Below the pieces are notes generated by a model. The model had not been told where the DNA came from, made no database searches, and worked only from the letters and a program-made list of their open reading frames with translations. The translations under genes were made by a program, and so were the position numbers. A stretch of 64,000 nucleotides of DNA from contig MNTL01000002.1 of NCBI GenBank assembly GCA_001916965.1, positions 124,001-188,000 of the forward strand, written 5' to 3'. Numbering within the stretch: position 1 is the stretch's first letter; each line of letters begins with the position of its first letter. The DNA comes from Roseburia sp. CAG:10041_57. Lineage in GTDB: Bacteria; Bacillota; Clostridia; Lachnospirales; Lachnospiraceae. This document shows, in pieces, positions 9,465 through 17,678 of the stretch.

Positions 9465-11723
9465 ATGAAGCGTAAACTTGGAGGAGCTATTGTCAAAAGA
9501 TGTATTGTAACAGCAATGACTGTTATGCTGGTGAGTAATTCAGTATTGACAGTCAGAGCAGAAGAGTCTGTACAGGTACAGGAACAGCAGGATGTGCAGG
9601 AACAAGTAGAAGTACAGGCACAGCAGCAGGATAATGCAGCCGGAGAAGACAACCAGAATACAGATAATGAAGCCGGAGCAGACAGTCAGAATGCGGACAA
9701 TGCAGCACAGGATGAAGATCTGCAGCAGGTTGCTTCCGAGGTTGAGGAGACTGTAGAAGAGGCAGCATCGCAGGCAGAAGAAGCTGCACAGGAAGCATCT
9801 GAAATAGCAGAGGATACCGAGCAGAAGCTTGAAGCTATTGAGAGCGAAGTTGAGGAGAACAGAGAAGCACTTGAAGAGGCTGCCAGCGAGATTCAGTCCG
9901 GGGCAGACGAGACAGAGCAGGAAGTGAAGGATAGTCTGGTTACAGTGACTGATCCGGATGGAGAGGAACAATATGAGGTCATTGTCGGTGAGAAGACTGA
10001 AGAAGACGGCAGTATTACTACTGTAACAATGAAGGATTATGTCGATACACAGACACAGATTGCAGAGAATGCCAAGGCAGAGCTGGAGAAGGCACTTGAT
10101 GAGAATTCAGATGATGAGAAAATAGCAGAATATGCTGAGGCTGTCAAGGAGGCTGCCAAGGATGTATACAATGCAGCTTATCTGGCAGAGAAGGCTTTCT
10201 CCAATGCAGAAGCTAAATTAAAGGATGAGATCAAGAGATACAATGCCTGTGCCAAGGCATACGGATATGAATTGATATCTTATAATGGAGAAATACTTGA
10301 ATATACACAGGAAGAGCAGGAACAGTTCAATGCAGAGGCAGGACTGACCCAGGAAACAGAAGAAATCAGACAGGAGCTGGCAGAAATCGTAGAGACAGAT
10401 TTGGAAGAGCAGAAGGAGAAAATCGAGCAGGCACAGCAGACTGTAGAAGAAGCCAAAGATACATATGTGTCAGCACAGAAGGCAGCAGATGATATGCAGC
10501 AGAGTGTACAGGAAGCACAGAAAGCAGTACAGAATGCCGGTGCAGATGAAGCCGCTAATACGGCAGACTCCAATGCCCAGAATCAGGATACACAGACAAA
10601 GATCGAGGAAGCAGAGAAGAATATTGAGCAGGCACAGCAGAAATATGATACTGCTAAGAATGAACTGGATGATGTGATCATGTCCGTTAAGAATACTGTT
10701 CCGAACCTGTCTTCCCTTCGTATGGAGCTGACCAGGAAGATTGCAGCAATGAACAGTGCCAGACAGGATCTGTATAAGGTCAGAGACGAGAAGAAGGCAG
10801 CAGCCAGCTATGTGGCATGGGCAGATGAACTGGTCAAGGCAAGTCAGAGTAAGGTCGTAACAGGTGTATATGGACAGCTTGTCGGCACCAAGAATGAAAA
10901 TGCAGAATTCAGCTACAGTAATGATAAGCAGTTCGATAAGGGAGACGCTGATGTTGTTACCCGTGATCAGATTAATTTCGCTCCAATATCCGAAACAACA
11001 GATATCGTAGTTCCTTATGATATTTTCAAGGCATATGTAAAAGAACTGTATGACTACAGGACAAAGGACGGCAAGCTTGTGCTGTACGGAGAAGCTGATA
11101 AGAGAATCGGCCTTGGTATCTCTTCCACAGATAACGGAACCATGAACAAGATATACTGGAAGTATGATACGAAGACGAAGAAGATCATTCCGGAGACCAT
11201 GTTTGTTCTGAGATCAGATGAAGATCAGCTGCCGGACTGGATGACGCAGGAGGGCAGTGTATATTTCGTAGGATATACATTTAAGCACGAGAATGACGGC
11301 TATCATATTGATGGACACCTGTGCAAGGCAAGTACGCCAGATGCACCGGACACCCCGGATACACCAGATACGCCGGACACTCCGGATACACCAGACACCC
11401 CGGACACCCCGGATACACCGTCTGAAGGTGGTTCATCTGACACACCGACTCAGAATGATGACACTACAGACAGCGATACAGTTGTAATTCCTGACGTAGT
11501 CACACCATTGTCTGATGGTATTACAGTAATTCCGGATGAGGATGTTCCACTGGCATCATCCTTTGAGCCTGATATCGTGGTTCTTGATGATGAGCAGGTT
11601 CCGCTGTCAGATACCGTTCCGAAGACAGGTGATGCTCCAAGGACAGAATATCCATTTCTGTTAGCAGGTGTGAGTGCCATGCTGGCAGCAGTAGTATCTA
11701 AGGCAAAGAAAAAGAAACAATAA
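9465..11723 (+). CDS. sortase-anchored coiled-coil surface protein (VPKTG signal)
   Basis: A 752-residue secreted protein. Residues 1-32 are a signal peptide (likely cleavage after VRA). About 40-480 is a very acidic, Ala/Glu/Gln-rich region predicted to be long coiled coil. About 490-620 looks globular. Residues 624-652 are a TPD repeat that probably acts as a wall spanner. The C-terminus has a sortase signal: VPKTG (718-722), a hydrophobic stretch and KAKKKKQ. VPKTG is a variant of LPXTG. The signal peptide, the YNACAKAYG block and the region before VPKTG match the minus-strand protein at 26077-28020. The two paralogues enclose the RiPP locus. A ligand, receptor or immunity role is not visible. 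Confidence 0.85.
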   Translation: MKRKLGGAIVKRCIVTAMTVMLVSNSVLTVRAEESVQVQEQQDVQEQVEVQAQQQDNAAGEDNQNTDNEAGADSQNADNAAQDEDLQQVASEVEETVEEAASQAEEAAQEASEIAEDTEQKLEAIESEVEENREALEEAASEIQSGADETEQEVKDSLVTVTDPDGEEQYEVIVGEKTEEDGSITTVTMKDYVDTQTQIAENAKAELEKALDENSDDEKIAEYAEAVKEAAKDVYNAAYLAEKAFSNAEAKLKDEIKRYNACAKAYGYELISYNGEILEYTQEEQEQFNAEAGLTQETEEIRQELAEIVETDLEEQKEKIEQAQQTVEEAKDTYVSAQKAADDMQQSVQEAQKAVQNAGADEAANTADSNAQNQDTQTKIEEAEKNIEQAQQKYDTAKNELDDVIMSVKNTVPNLSSLRMELTRKIAAMNSARQDLYKVRDEKKAAASYVAWADELVKASQSKVVTGVYGQLVGTKNENAEFSYSNDKQFDKGDADVVTRDQINFAPISETTDIVVPYDIFKAYVKELYDYRTKDGKLVLYGEADKRIGLGISSTDNGTMNKIYWKYDTKTKKIIPETMFVLRSDEDQLPDWMTQEGSVYFVGYTFKHENDGYHIDGHLCKASTPDAPDTPDTPDTPDTPDTPDTPDTPDTPSEGGSSDTPTQNDDTTDSDTVVIPDVVTPLSDGITVIPDEDVPLASSFEPDIVVLDDEQVPLSDTVPKTGDAPRTEYPFLLAGVSAMLAAVVSKAKKKKQ
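11335..11418 (+). repeat. TPD tripeptide-coding repeat
   Basis: Nine-base units encoding Thr-Pro-Asp, about eight or nine copies, with varied third bases (ccg, cca, ccc; gat, gac). It is a wall-spanning linker in the surface protein. The synonymous variation argues against a freshly expanded microsatellite. Confidence 0.8.
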
Positions 11724-11848
11724 AGGCAGTAACGAGCAGTATATGCATCGCTTCCTGATACATCATATAGCATAGGAAAAATGCAGTATTCCAAATCTAT
11801 ATAGCCTGTATTGCAGTGTAAGATATTTTGATTGAGGGAGGACTTGAA

Positions 11849-13765
11849 ATGTCTGCTATATGGGGAGCTGTCAACCTGACCGGAGGAGAGATTGCGAAAG
11901 AAGAGATAAGGCTTTTAAAGGCTGCATTTGCAAAATGCAGAATAGACAGGTACGAAGAGATATGTGCACAGCATATTTATATGGGCTGTGGAATCCAGTA
12001 TTTTGTGCCACAGGCAAAAGAGGAGCAATTACCCTGCACGGAGTCCGGTATTTACTTTACGGTGGATGCTGTGCTGGATAATCGAAGAGAGCTGTGTGAA
12101 CGTTTAGGAATACAGGAGGAGGTAGATACCATACCTGATGGAGAACTCCTGTTTCGGATGCTTCGGCGATATGGCATGGAGTGCCTCAATGACATATTGG
12201 GAGCCTACGCCTTTGTATGGTATAACCAGGATACGAATACAATTGAGATTGCAGCAGATGCAGTGGGTAACCGACTGGTCTATTACACAAAGAGGGGGGA
12301 TGTTGTCTACTTCTCCTCTCTGCTGGAGCCGCTCAGACTTATAGCACCTGATGTAGAGCTCAATGACCGTTGGATGCTGGATTTCCTGTCAATGGATTAC
12401 CTGTCCATGATCAGTGAGACAGAGGAAAATCCGATACAGGACATATACAGGACAGCTCCCGCGCAGTGTATCACGATAACGCAAGAAGAGATCAGAAAGC
12501 AGATATACTGGCAGCCTTTTGCTGATTTCAGGGAGAACAGACAGCAGACAGACGAACAGTACCGGGAGGAATTCAGGAAGCTTTGGTCGCAGGCTGTCAG
12601 GGATGTCATGAGAAGTCCACAGGAGACAGCCATCATGTTAAGTGGTGGTCTGGATTCCACGGCAGTGGCAGCCATAGCAGCCCCTTATCTGAAGCAACAG
12701 GGTAAGAAGCTGTATTCCTTCACATCTGTGCCTATGAAGGGCTATGACTATGATAACAGTGGACGGTATATAGAAAATGAGCAGGAGGACGTGGAGAAAA
12801 CTGCGAAATTCTATGGTAATATAGAATCCACCTATCTGGATCTGAATGGCAAAACGCCATGGGAGCTGATAGAGGAAGAAGCAAAAGTTCTTGAGATTCC
12901 CTTTAAATCCATACAGAACTGCCTGTGGCTTACTCAGGGAATGGAGCAGGCATATCATAAGGGAGCCAGACTTATGCTGACCGGAAGCTATGGAAATACA
13001 TCGGTATCTTTTTCTGATCTCGATGTGTATATGAATACCCTGTTTAGAAAGCACAGATATATCAGACTGCTGAAGGAGGTGCAAGCCTTTGCAAAAAGCA
13101 TGGGATTCTCGGGCAGATATGCATTAAGGGGAATCATTAAGGATAACCTGACAGGATACAGGGCGCAGCCATCCCCATATGGCAGATCCTTTGTCAGGAA
13201 AAAGGCAGCAGATGATAATGGATGCAGGCAGAGACTGGAGCAGATGAATGAGGAGAATTTCAAGGTAGTAAGAGACTTTGAAAAATATCGTCATTTACTG
13301 GTTCATTTTCTGGCGCTCAGACAGATAGGGGAATCTTATATGAAGATGAGCCTTGTAACGGGAGTTCTGGAGAGAGATCCGACCCGTGATAAAAGGGTGA
13401 TAGAATTCTGTATTCATCTGCCTGTAGAGCAGTTTTGCAAGAATGGGACAGACAGAAGACTGATCAAGGTATACCTAAAAGATATCATGCCGCCACATGT
13501 ATTTCATTTTCACAAGAGAGGGAAGCAGAGCGCAGACCTTGTATACCGTATGGGAACAGACTGGAAGAAGATACGGGAAGAATGGATACAGCTGTATGAT
13601 AAGTACGAGTCGAGCAGATACGTGGATACGAAAAGAGCCAGGAAGGATCTGACTGACAAGGAGAACATAGAAGCATATTCGGCATTTGACCTGACTAGGC
13701 ATATGTATACACTACTCCTTCTACAATATGAAGCCAGGATAAATCTAACAAAATCTAACAAATAG
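11849..13765 (+). CDS. asparagine-synthetase-like lasso-peptide macrolactam cyclase (C1)
   Basis: A 638-residue member of the asparagine synthetase B family. The ATP-pyrophosphatase motif SGGLDS (265-270) is intact, so it can adenylate a carboxylate. The N-terminal amidotransferase domain starts MSAIWG: the catalytic Cys2 is Ser, as expected for lasso cyclases that do not use glutamine. A late block, LERDPTRDKR, is shared with the second cyclase at 23813. Predicted job: activate an Asp/Glu side chain in the precursor core and join it to the new N-terminus. ATG 11849 has GGGAGG upstream; an in-frame TTG at 11828 is less likely. Its last codons hold the TCTAACA repeats and reach the precursor promoter. 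Confidence 0.85.
   Translation: MSAIWGAVNLTGGEIAKEEIRLLKAAFAKCRIDRYEEICAQHIYMGCGIQYFVPQAKEEQLPCTESGIYFTVDAVLDNRRELCERLGIQEEVDTIPDGELLFRMLRRYGMECLNDILGAYAFVWYNQDTNTIEIAADAVGNRLVYYTKRGDVVYFSSLLEPLRLIAPDVELNDRWMLDFLSMDYLSMISETEENPIQDIYRTAPAQCITITQEEIRKQIYWQPFADFRENRQQTDEQYREEFRKLWSQAVRDVMRSPQETAIMLSGGLDSTAVAAIAAPYLKQQGKKLYSFTSVPMKGYDYDNSGRYIENEQEDVEKTAKFYGNIESTYLDLNGKTPWELIEEEAKVLEIPFKSIQNCLWLTQGMEQAYHKGARLMLTGSYGNTSVSFSDLDVYMNTLFRKHRYIRLLKEVQAFAKSMGFSGRYALRGIIKDNLTGYRAQPSPYGRSFVRKKAADDNGCRQRLEQMNEENFKVVRDFEKYRHLLVHFLALRQIGESYMKMSLVTGVLERDPTRDKRVIEFCIHLPVEQFCKNGTDRRLIKVYLKDIMPPHVFHFHKRGKQSADLVYRMGTDWKKIREEWIQLYDKYESSRYVDTKRARKDLTDKENIEAYSAFDLTRHMYTLLLLQYEARINLTKSNK
13744..13760 (+). promoter_or_regulatory. 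tandem TCTAACA repeats upstream of precursor 1
   Basis: TCTAACA occurs at 13744-13750 and again at 13754-13760, a 10-bp period, in the last codons of the cyclase gene. It is the reverse complement of the TGTTAGA half-site before the other two precursor-type genes. Tandem sites with one-turn spacing are typical of OmpR-family regulators, and one is encoded at 18494. Binding is inferred. Confidence 0.4.
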
Positions 13766-13775
13766 ACAGGAACTA

Positions 13776-13803
13776 TTGTATTGATCGGGAAAATCCATAT
13801 AAT
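13776..13803 (+). promoter_or_regulatory. promoter of precursor 1
   Basis: TTGTAT (13776-13781), a 16-bp spacer and a perfect TATAAT (13798-13803). The bases TCCATATAAT are identical to those at the -10 of precursor 2. Confidence 0.65.
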
Positions 13804-13847
13804 CAGTATTGTACAAATATTTTATGAGAGAGATGGAGGAGTATAAG

Positions 13848-14003
13848 ATGAAAAAAACCTGGATGAATGCAGAAGCTGAAGAATTATCTCTGGAAATGAC
13901 TCAGAACGGATTACTTCCGGATGATGATTTTGATGGACCATGGCAGCAGTTATCAGATGGCAAGTGGTGGAGACCTGGTAACGGAAGTACAAGTACTAAC
14001 TAA
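13848..14003 (+). CDS. lasso-peptide precursor 1 (A1)
   Basis: A 51-residue peptide between the cyclase and a precursor kinase. The leader has W5, A8 and T18, which fit the lasso leader pattern Y-x2-P-x-L...T; the W-to-T distance (13) equals that of precursor 2 (W4, A7, T17). With Thr at -2, the core starts at N20: NGLLPDDDFDGPW, placing Asp at positions 6, 7 and 8. If processing is one residue later, G21 is position 1 and Asp falls at 7 and 9. Ring sizes of 7-9 are all reachable, so I cannot choose. The core is about 32 residues, longer than most lasso peptides, and ends GSTSTN. There are no cysteines, which argues against lanthipeptides or ranthipeptides. GGAGG at 13835 precedes ATG 13848. 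Confidence 0.75.
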   Translation: MKKTWMNAEAEELSLEMTQNGLLPDDDFDGPWQQLSDGKWWRPGNGSTSTN

Positions 14004-14041
14004 AGATAACAGTAACTATTCTGAATAGTTACCGTTATCTT
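14003..14041 (+). other. long hairpin directly after precursor 1
   Basis: AAGATAAC-A-GTAACTATT pairs with AATAGTTAC-C-GTTATCTT around a CTG loop, 17 paired bases with one internal mismatch, starting on the stop codon. No T-run follows, so it is more likely an mRNA-stabilising or processing hairpin than a terminator. It would favour precursor abundance over the downstream kinase. Confidence 0.6.
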
Positions 14042-14045
14042 ATGT

Positions 14046-14076
14046 AAAAGAGCTGGCTTTGTTCAGCTCTTTTTCT
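14046..14076 (+). terminator. terminator or attenuator between precursor 1 and its kinase
   Basis: AAAAGAGCTG (14046-14055) pairs with CAGCTCTTTT (14064-14073) across an 8-nt loop and runs into TTTTTCTC. It is a classic intrinsic terminator 24 bp before the kinase start, implying partial read-through. Confidence 0.75.
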
Positions 14077-14100
14077 CTATAGTCGTAGTAAGGAGAGCGA

Positions 14101-15060
14101 ATGTATTTATATAAGATATATGGTATGATAGTGGAGTCGGATATTGAGCTCGGAGAGGCGTATGAATGCAGGGAGAGTGCGTATGTGCAGGTCAGTATCA
14201 GATATGCCGATATGCAGGAGGAGATAGGAAGGATAGAGGAGACCATCAGGACGGAGAGAGCAGAATGGTCAGAGGATGGGCAGGAATGGAGTGTCTGCGA
14301 AATCAACCGTAACCGCAGTATGTTGTATTATCACACAATCGGACTGTTCGTGATATCGGACGGGAATCTGATAGAATACACACCGGTCATGGATGTACAC
14401 AGTCCGATGTTCCATCAGTGGATTCTGAATATGGCACTGGCTATCATTAAGGTCGAGAAAGAAGAAATCATTCTGCATGGCAGTGGTCTTATGCTTCCGG
14501 ACAGGAATCAGGCATTCCTGATCAGCGGAGACAGCGGAAGCGGGAAGTCAACGCTTGCAGATTATCTGTTAAAGCGAAACTGCCGTTTTATCACAGATGA
14601 TGTGGCTGCATTAAGCTATGAAGAGGATGGAATATATATAGAAGGTGCATATCCGACAAGGAGATTGTGCCTTAATGTAGTAGAGCAGCAGAAGCTTAAG
14701 AAGGACGAGCTTACTTACATAAATGACGGAGAGCGGGAGAAATATATCCTTGGCATGAAGGATGCGTATTGGGGAGCTATCCCCCGTCCTTTGAAGGCAA
14801 TATTCATACTGACTCTCAATCATGACGGGGAAGAGGTAGAGCTGATAGAGCATCAGGGAAGCGGGAAGCTTCAATGGATCAGTAACAATCTGTATCGGAA
14901 AAGAAGCTATCGGCAGATGGGGGTTACACCGAAGGTATTCTCCCAGTGCCTGAGAATAGCAAGGGATATTCCAGTCTATGAGCTTAGGAGGCCGCTTCAC
15001 ACACAGACAGTAGAACAGCTGGCTGATATGATATTTCATCTTATGGATGGCATCAAATAA
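14101..15060 (+). CDS. HprK-like lasso precursor kinase (K1)
   Basis: A 319-residue protein with the P-loop GDSGSGKS (143-150, K149) followed by FITDDVAAL, the pattern of HPr kinase/phosphorylase C-terminal domains. In paeninodin-type lasso clusters such kinases phosphorylate the C-terminal Ser of the precursor. Placement directly after precursor 1 supports this. Precursor 1 ends in STSTN, so its target would be a near-terminal Ser/Thr; precursor 2 ends in Ser. An AAGGAG site precedes ATG 14101. The N-terminal 130 residues have no clear signature but match the layout of the 19182 kinase (start MYxYxIY). Confidence 0.8.
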   Translation: MYLYKIYGMIVESDIELGEAYECRESAYVQVSIRYADMQEEIGRIEETIRTERAEWSEDGQEWSVCEINRNRSMLYYHTIGLFVISDGNLIEYTPVMDVHSPMFHQWILNMALAIIKVEKEEIILHGSGLMLPDRNQAFLISGDSGSGKSTLADYLLKRNCRFITDDVAALSYEEDGIYIEGAYPTRRLCLNVVEQQKLKKDELTYINDGEREKYILGMKDAYWGAIPRPLKAIFILTLNHDGEEVELIEHQGSGKLQWISNNLYRKRSYRQMGVTPKVFSQCLRIARDIPVYELRRPLHTQTVEQLADMIFHLMDGIK

Positions 15061-15096
15061 AAAAGACTGCCACAGAACATCCGTGGCAATCTTTTG
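15061..15096. terminator. bidirectional terminator
   Basis: AAAAGA-C-TGCCAC (15061-15073) pairs with GTGGCA-A-TCTTTT (15083-15095). T-runs flank it on both strands. It separates the kinase (plus) from the convergent PqqD-like gene (minus). Confidence 0.75.
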
Positions 15097-15099
15097 TTA

Positions 15100-15378
15100 T
15101 CAGTTGTGGAATTCAATAAATCCGTTCTGCGCCATCTGCTGCAGGAAGCTATGTATGGAAGCTGTGCAGGTAGGTTCATCAACATCATAAATGTTCATAA
15201 GTGAATTTCTGATCTCTGAAATGGTAACATCCTGATCGAGCATGTCCCATATTTCATTTGCTGAGCCTTTTAGCAGGAAGTATTTACCGGTGGCGAAATC
15301 AATCATAACCTTCTCACCGGCAAGGTCTGTGACATCCAGATGCTTCACCAGATGTACTATTGTGTTATCGTTCATCAT
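15100..15378 (-). CDS. PqqD-like RiPP leader-recognition protein (B1-1)
   Basis: A 92-residue winged-helix PqqD-family protein. MIDFATGKYFLLKGSANEIWDML is the family core, with a predicted helical C-terminal half. In lasso pathways a stand-alone RRE (B1) holds the leader and delivers it to the B2 peptidase. I chose ATG 15378, which has AGAGG eight bases upstream; ATG 15399 is also open but has only a weak, close TAGGA. Transcribed alone on the minus strand from its own strong promoter, divergent from the peptidase gene. Confidence 0.83.
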   Translation of the reverse strand: MMNDNTIVHLVKHLDVTDLAGEKVMIDFATGKYFLLKGSANEIWDMLDQDVTISEIRNSLMNIYDVDEPTCTASIHSFLQQMAQNGFIEFHN

Positions 15379-15422
15379 GTAGTGTTCCTCTTCTCTCATT
15401 CCTAATAACCAACTACATTTAA

Positions 15423-15451
15423 ATTATAAGATTGTAATATGTTTTCGTCAA
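15423..15451 (-). promoter_or_regulatory. promoter of the PqqD-like gene B1-1
   Basis: Read on the minus strand: TTGACG (15451-15446), a 17-bp spacer and TATAAT (15428-15423). This is near consensus, and suggests steady expression of the leader-binding protein independent of the precursors. Confidence 0.7.
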
Positions 15452-15563
15452 CAAAATCCGAATGAAAAAATAGGAAAAAAGTTACAAAACCCGATAGATT
15501 TTTTACAGGCTGGTTGCTATACTGGTTTCAGTGCATAGAGAGCGTTATTGAGGGGGTGTATTT

Positions 15564-15992
15564 GTGTCACGCATATGGAATTACATCCGTTATAACAATG
15601 AAAAATGGATGAGTATCAAGATATATTTCTACACCTGGTTTTACCGTATGTGTATCCTGTGGCTGCCCAAGCAGGAGCTGGAGCGTATGATGGGAGAGCG
15701 TGGCGGGGAATCCCCGCAGGAGGAGACGATGGAGAACCTGAGGAAGGCCAAGAGAGTCAGTACGCATGTGAATAGGATCACGGAGCATACGCTGTGGGAG
15801 AGCAAGTGTCTGGTAAGAGCCATGACAGCAAGGAAGCTGCTCAAGGAGGCAGGGATTCATTCCACTCTGTATCTTGGAGTCGGTAAGGATGAAGGTAAAA
15901 TGATCGCCCATGCGTGGCTTCGCTGTGGACAGATGTATGTAACCGGAGGAAATGGCAGCAGTTATGCCATGGTAGCCAAATTCAGAAATTGA
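15564..15992 (+). CDS. transglutaminase-like lasso leader peptidase (B2)
   Basis: A 142-residue protein of the Transglutaminase_core3 type (PF13471), which cuts lasso leaders after the conserved Thr-x. The catalytic Cys lies in ESKCLVRA (C82) and the His in MIAHAW (H116), both in family context. Helical N-terminal part WNYIRYNNEKW. It is the only such peptidase seen here, so it probably serves all precursors. Start is GTG 15564, with GAGGGGG upstream. The exporter starts eight bases after its stop. Confidence 0.85.
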   Translation: MSRIWNYIRYNNEKWMSIKIYFYTWFYRMCILWLPKQELERMMGERGGESPQEETMENLRKAKRVSTHVNRITEHTLWESKCLVRAMTARKLLKEAGIHSTLYLGVGKDEGKMIAHAWLRCGQMYVTGGNGSSYAMVAKFRN

Positions 15993-16000
15993 GAGAGAAT

Positions 16001-17674
16001 ATGAGCAAGATAAAGAATTTATGGAGTGACAGGTCTAACCAGTATCAGTATGCGAAATGGCTTGTACAGTATGCAAAGCCCTACATGGGACGAATCACAG
16101 TCATGATGATGTTTAACCTGTTATATACGGTGGTCGGACTTGTCATGGTCACCCTGACTAAGCGTATCATTGATGAGGCAACAGAGGGGAATCCCATTAT
16201 TACCTTGATTGTCTGCTATCTGATCCTGACAATAGGACTGCAGCTTGTATCGGTGTTCGGTACGCTGATGAATACGATGCTGACGGAGAAGTTTTCTTTT
16301 GGAATACGCAAGCAGATCTACGAGAAGATTATTCATTCTCACTGGATGGACGTGAAGAAATATCATACAGGAGATCTGATGACCAGACTGACCAGTGACG
16401 CAGGCAATGTGGCGGATGGTATTATCGGTACGATTCCAAGCATCATTCAGCTGATAGTGGAGTTACTGCTTGTATTTATTACGTTATTCAGCTATTCACC
16501 GTTGCTTGCATGCTTCGCACTGCTGGTGGCACCGGTGGCAGCAGTATCATCCTGGTGGTTTGGCAGGAAGCTTAAGAGACTGCAGGTAAAGGTGCAGGAG
16601 TCAGAGGCGGCCTATCGTTCTTTCCTTCAGGAGAGTCTTGCCAACCTGTTGATCGTAAAGGCGTTTGCCAATGAAGAGTATTCCACGCAGAGACTGACAC
16701 AGCTTAGAGAAGAGAGGTTTGGCTGGGTATACAGGAGAACGAAGATGGGACTGATAAGCTCTACTGCCATGTCCATGTCCTTCCAGGTCGGTTATATCGT
16801 TGCGTTTGCCTATGGTGCGATACAGATTTCAAGAAAAGCCATTACATACGGTACGATGTCGGTATTCCTGACACTGGTCAACAGAGTGCAGGCTCCTGTC
16901 ATGGGACTGGCACAGCAGATTCCAAGAGTTGTCTCGATTCTGGCATCAGCAGGGCGAATCATGGAATTACAGGAGCTTCCTCTGGAAGAGAAGGAGGAGG
17001 AGCCTCTTGCGGTCGTCCAGGCAGGCGTTGATGTGTCAGGGCTGACCTTTGGCTATACGCAGGATAACGTACTGGAGAATGTATCACTGCATATAGCTCC
17101 CGGAGAATTCGTAGCTGTTATCGGTGAATCAGGAATCGGCAAGACAACACTGATCCGCATTATTATGTCCTTTATGAGCAATATACAGGGCAGTGTGACC
17201 TTTTATAATGAAAAAGGCGAGACACAGAAGGCGAATGCCGCAACGCGGAATTTCATTGCCTATGTGCCTCAGGGTAATACGTTATTCAGCGGAACAGTGC
17301 GGGAAAATATCAGAATGGGTAACCTGAATGCTACAGAGGAAGAAATGAATGAGGCACTGAAGCTGGCTGCCGCATATGATTTTGTACAGGAGCTGCCAAA
17401 GGGCATAGATACCGTGATAGGGGAGCGCGGACATGGACTGTCAGAAGGACAGGCCCAGAGAATTGCCATTGCAAGAGCTTTCGTGAAAAAGGCGCCTTTT
17501 CTTATACTGGATGAAGCGACCTCTTCACTGGATGAGGCTACGGAGCAGGAGGTCATACGCGGACTTCAGAGACTCACACCCAGACCTACATGTCTGGTCA
17601 TCACCCACAGAAAGAGTATTCTGCAATATTGCGACCGGGAGATAAAAATTGCGAACAAGACGATTATCGAATAG
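16001..17674 (+). CDS. ABC exporter, fused permease-ATPase (D1)
   Basis: A 557-residue half-transporter: about six transmembrane helices over residues 20-290, then an ATPase with GESGIGKTT, the Q-loop block AYVPQGN, the signature LSEGQAQR and ILDEATSSLD. The usual LSGGQ is LSEGQ, as also in the second exporter. There is no N-terminal C39 peptidase, which fits a pathway where B2 removes the leader. It should export the mature peptide and may give self-immunity. ATG 16001 is preferred over 15914, which would run through the peptidase gene. Confidence 0.87.
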   Translation: MSKIKNLWSDRSNQYQYAKWLVQYAKPYMGRITVMMMFNLLYTVVGLVMVTLTKRIIDEATEGNPIITLIVCYLILTIGLQLVSVFGTLMNTMLTEKFSFGIRKQIYEKIIHSHWMDVKKYHTGDLMTRLTSDAGNVADGIIGTIPSIIQLIVELLLVFITLFSYSPLLACFALLVAPVAAVSSWWFGRKLKRLQVKVQESEAAYRSFLQESLANLLIVKAFANEEYSTQRLTQLREERFGWVYRRTKMGLISSTAMSMSFQVGYIVAFAYGAIQISRKAITYGTMSVFLTLVNRVQAPVMGLAQQIPRVVSILASAGRIMELQELPLEEKEEEPLAVVQAGVDVSGLTFGYTQDNVLENVSLHIAPGEFVAVIGESGIGKTTLIRIIMSFMSNIQGSVTFYNEKGETQKANAATRNFIAYVPQGNTLFSGTVRENIRMGNLNATEEEMNEALKLAAAYDFVQELPKGIDTVIGERGHGLSEGQAQRIAIARAFVKKAPFLILDEATSSLDEATEQEVIRGLQRLTPRPTCLVITHRKSILQYCDREIKIANKTIIE

Positions 17675-17678
17675 AGTA

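Noticed and set aside
9540..9971. Long minus-strand frames opposite the surface protein
   Set aside because: Cys/Leu-rich composition is the mirror of the Gln/Glu/Ala-rich coding strand; a shadow.
11335..11418. CRISPR-like short repeat
   Set aside because: The repeats are contiguous 9-base coding units without spacers, in frame within a surface protein.
11849..13765. Ordinary glutamine-dependent asparagine synthetase
   Set aside because: Cys2 is replaced by Ser, and precursor, PqqD-like, peptidase and exporter genes are adjacent.
15490..15530. Third copy of the TAACA/TGTTAGA promoter box before the B2 peptidase gene
   Set aside because: TTACA and ATAGATTT-TTTACA are partly similar, but the -10 (TATACT) lies only 10 bp after TTTACA, so the architecture does not match.
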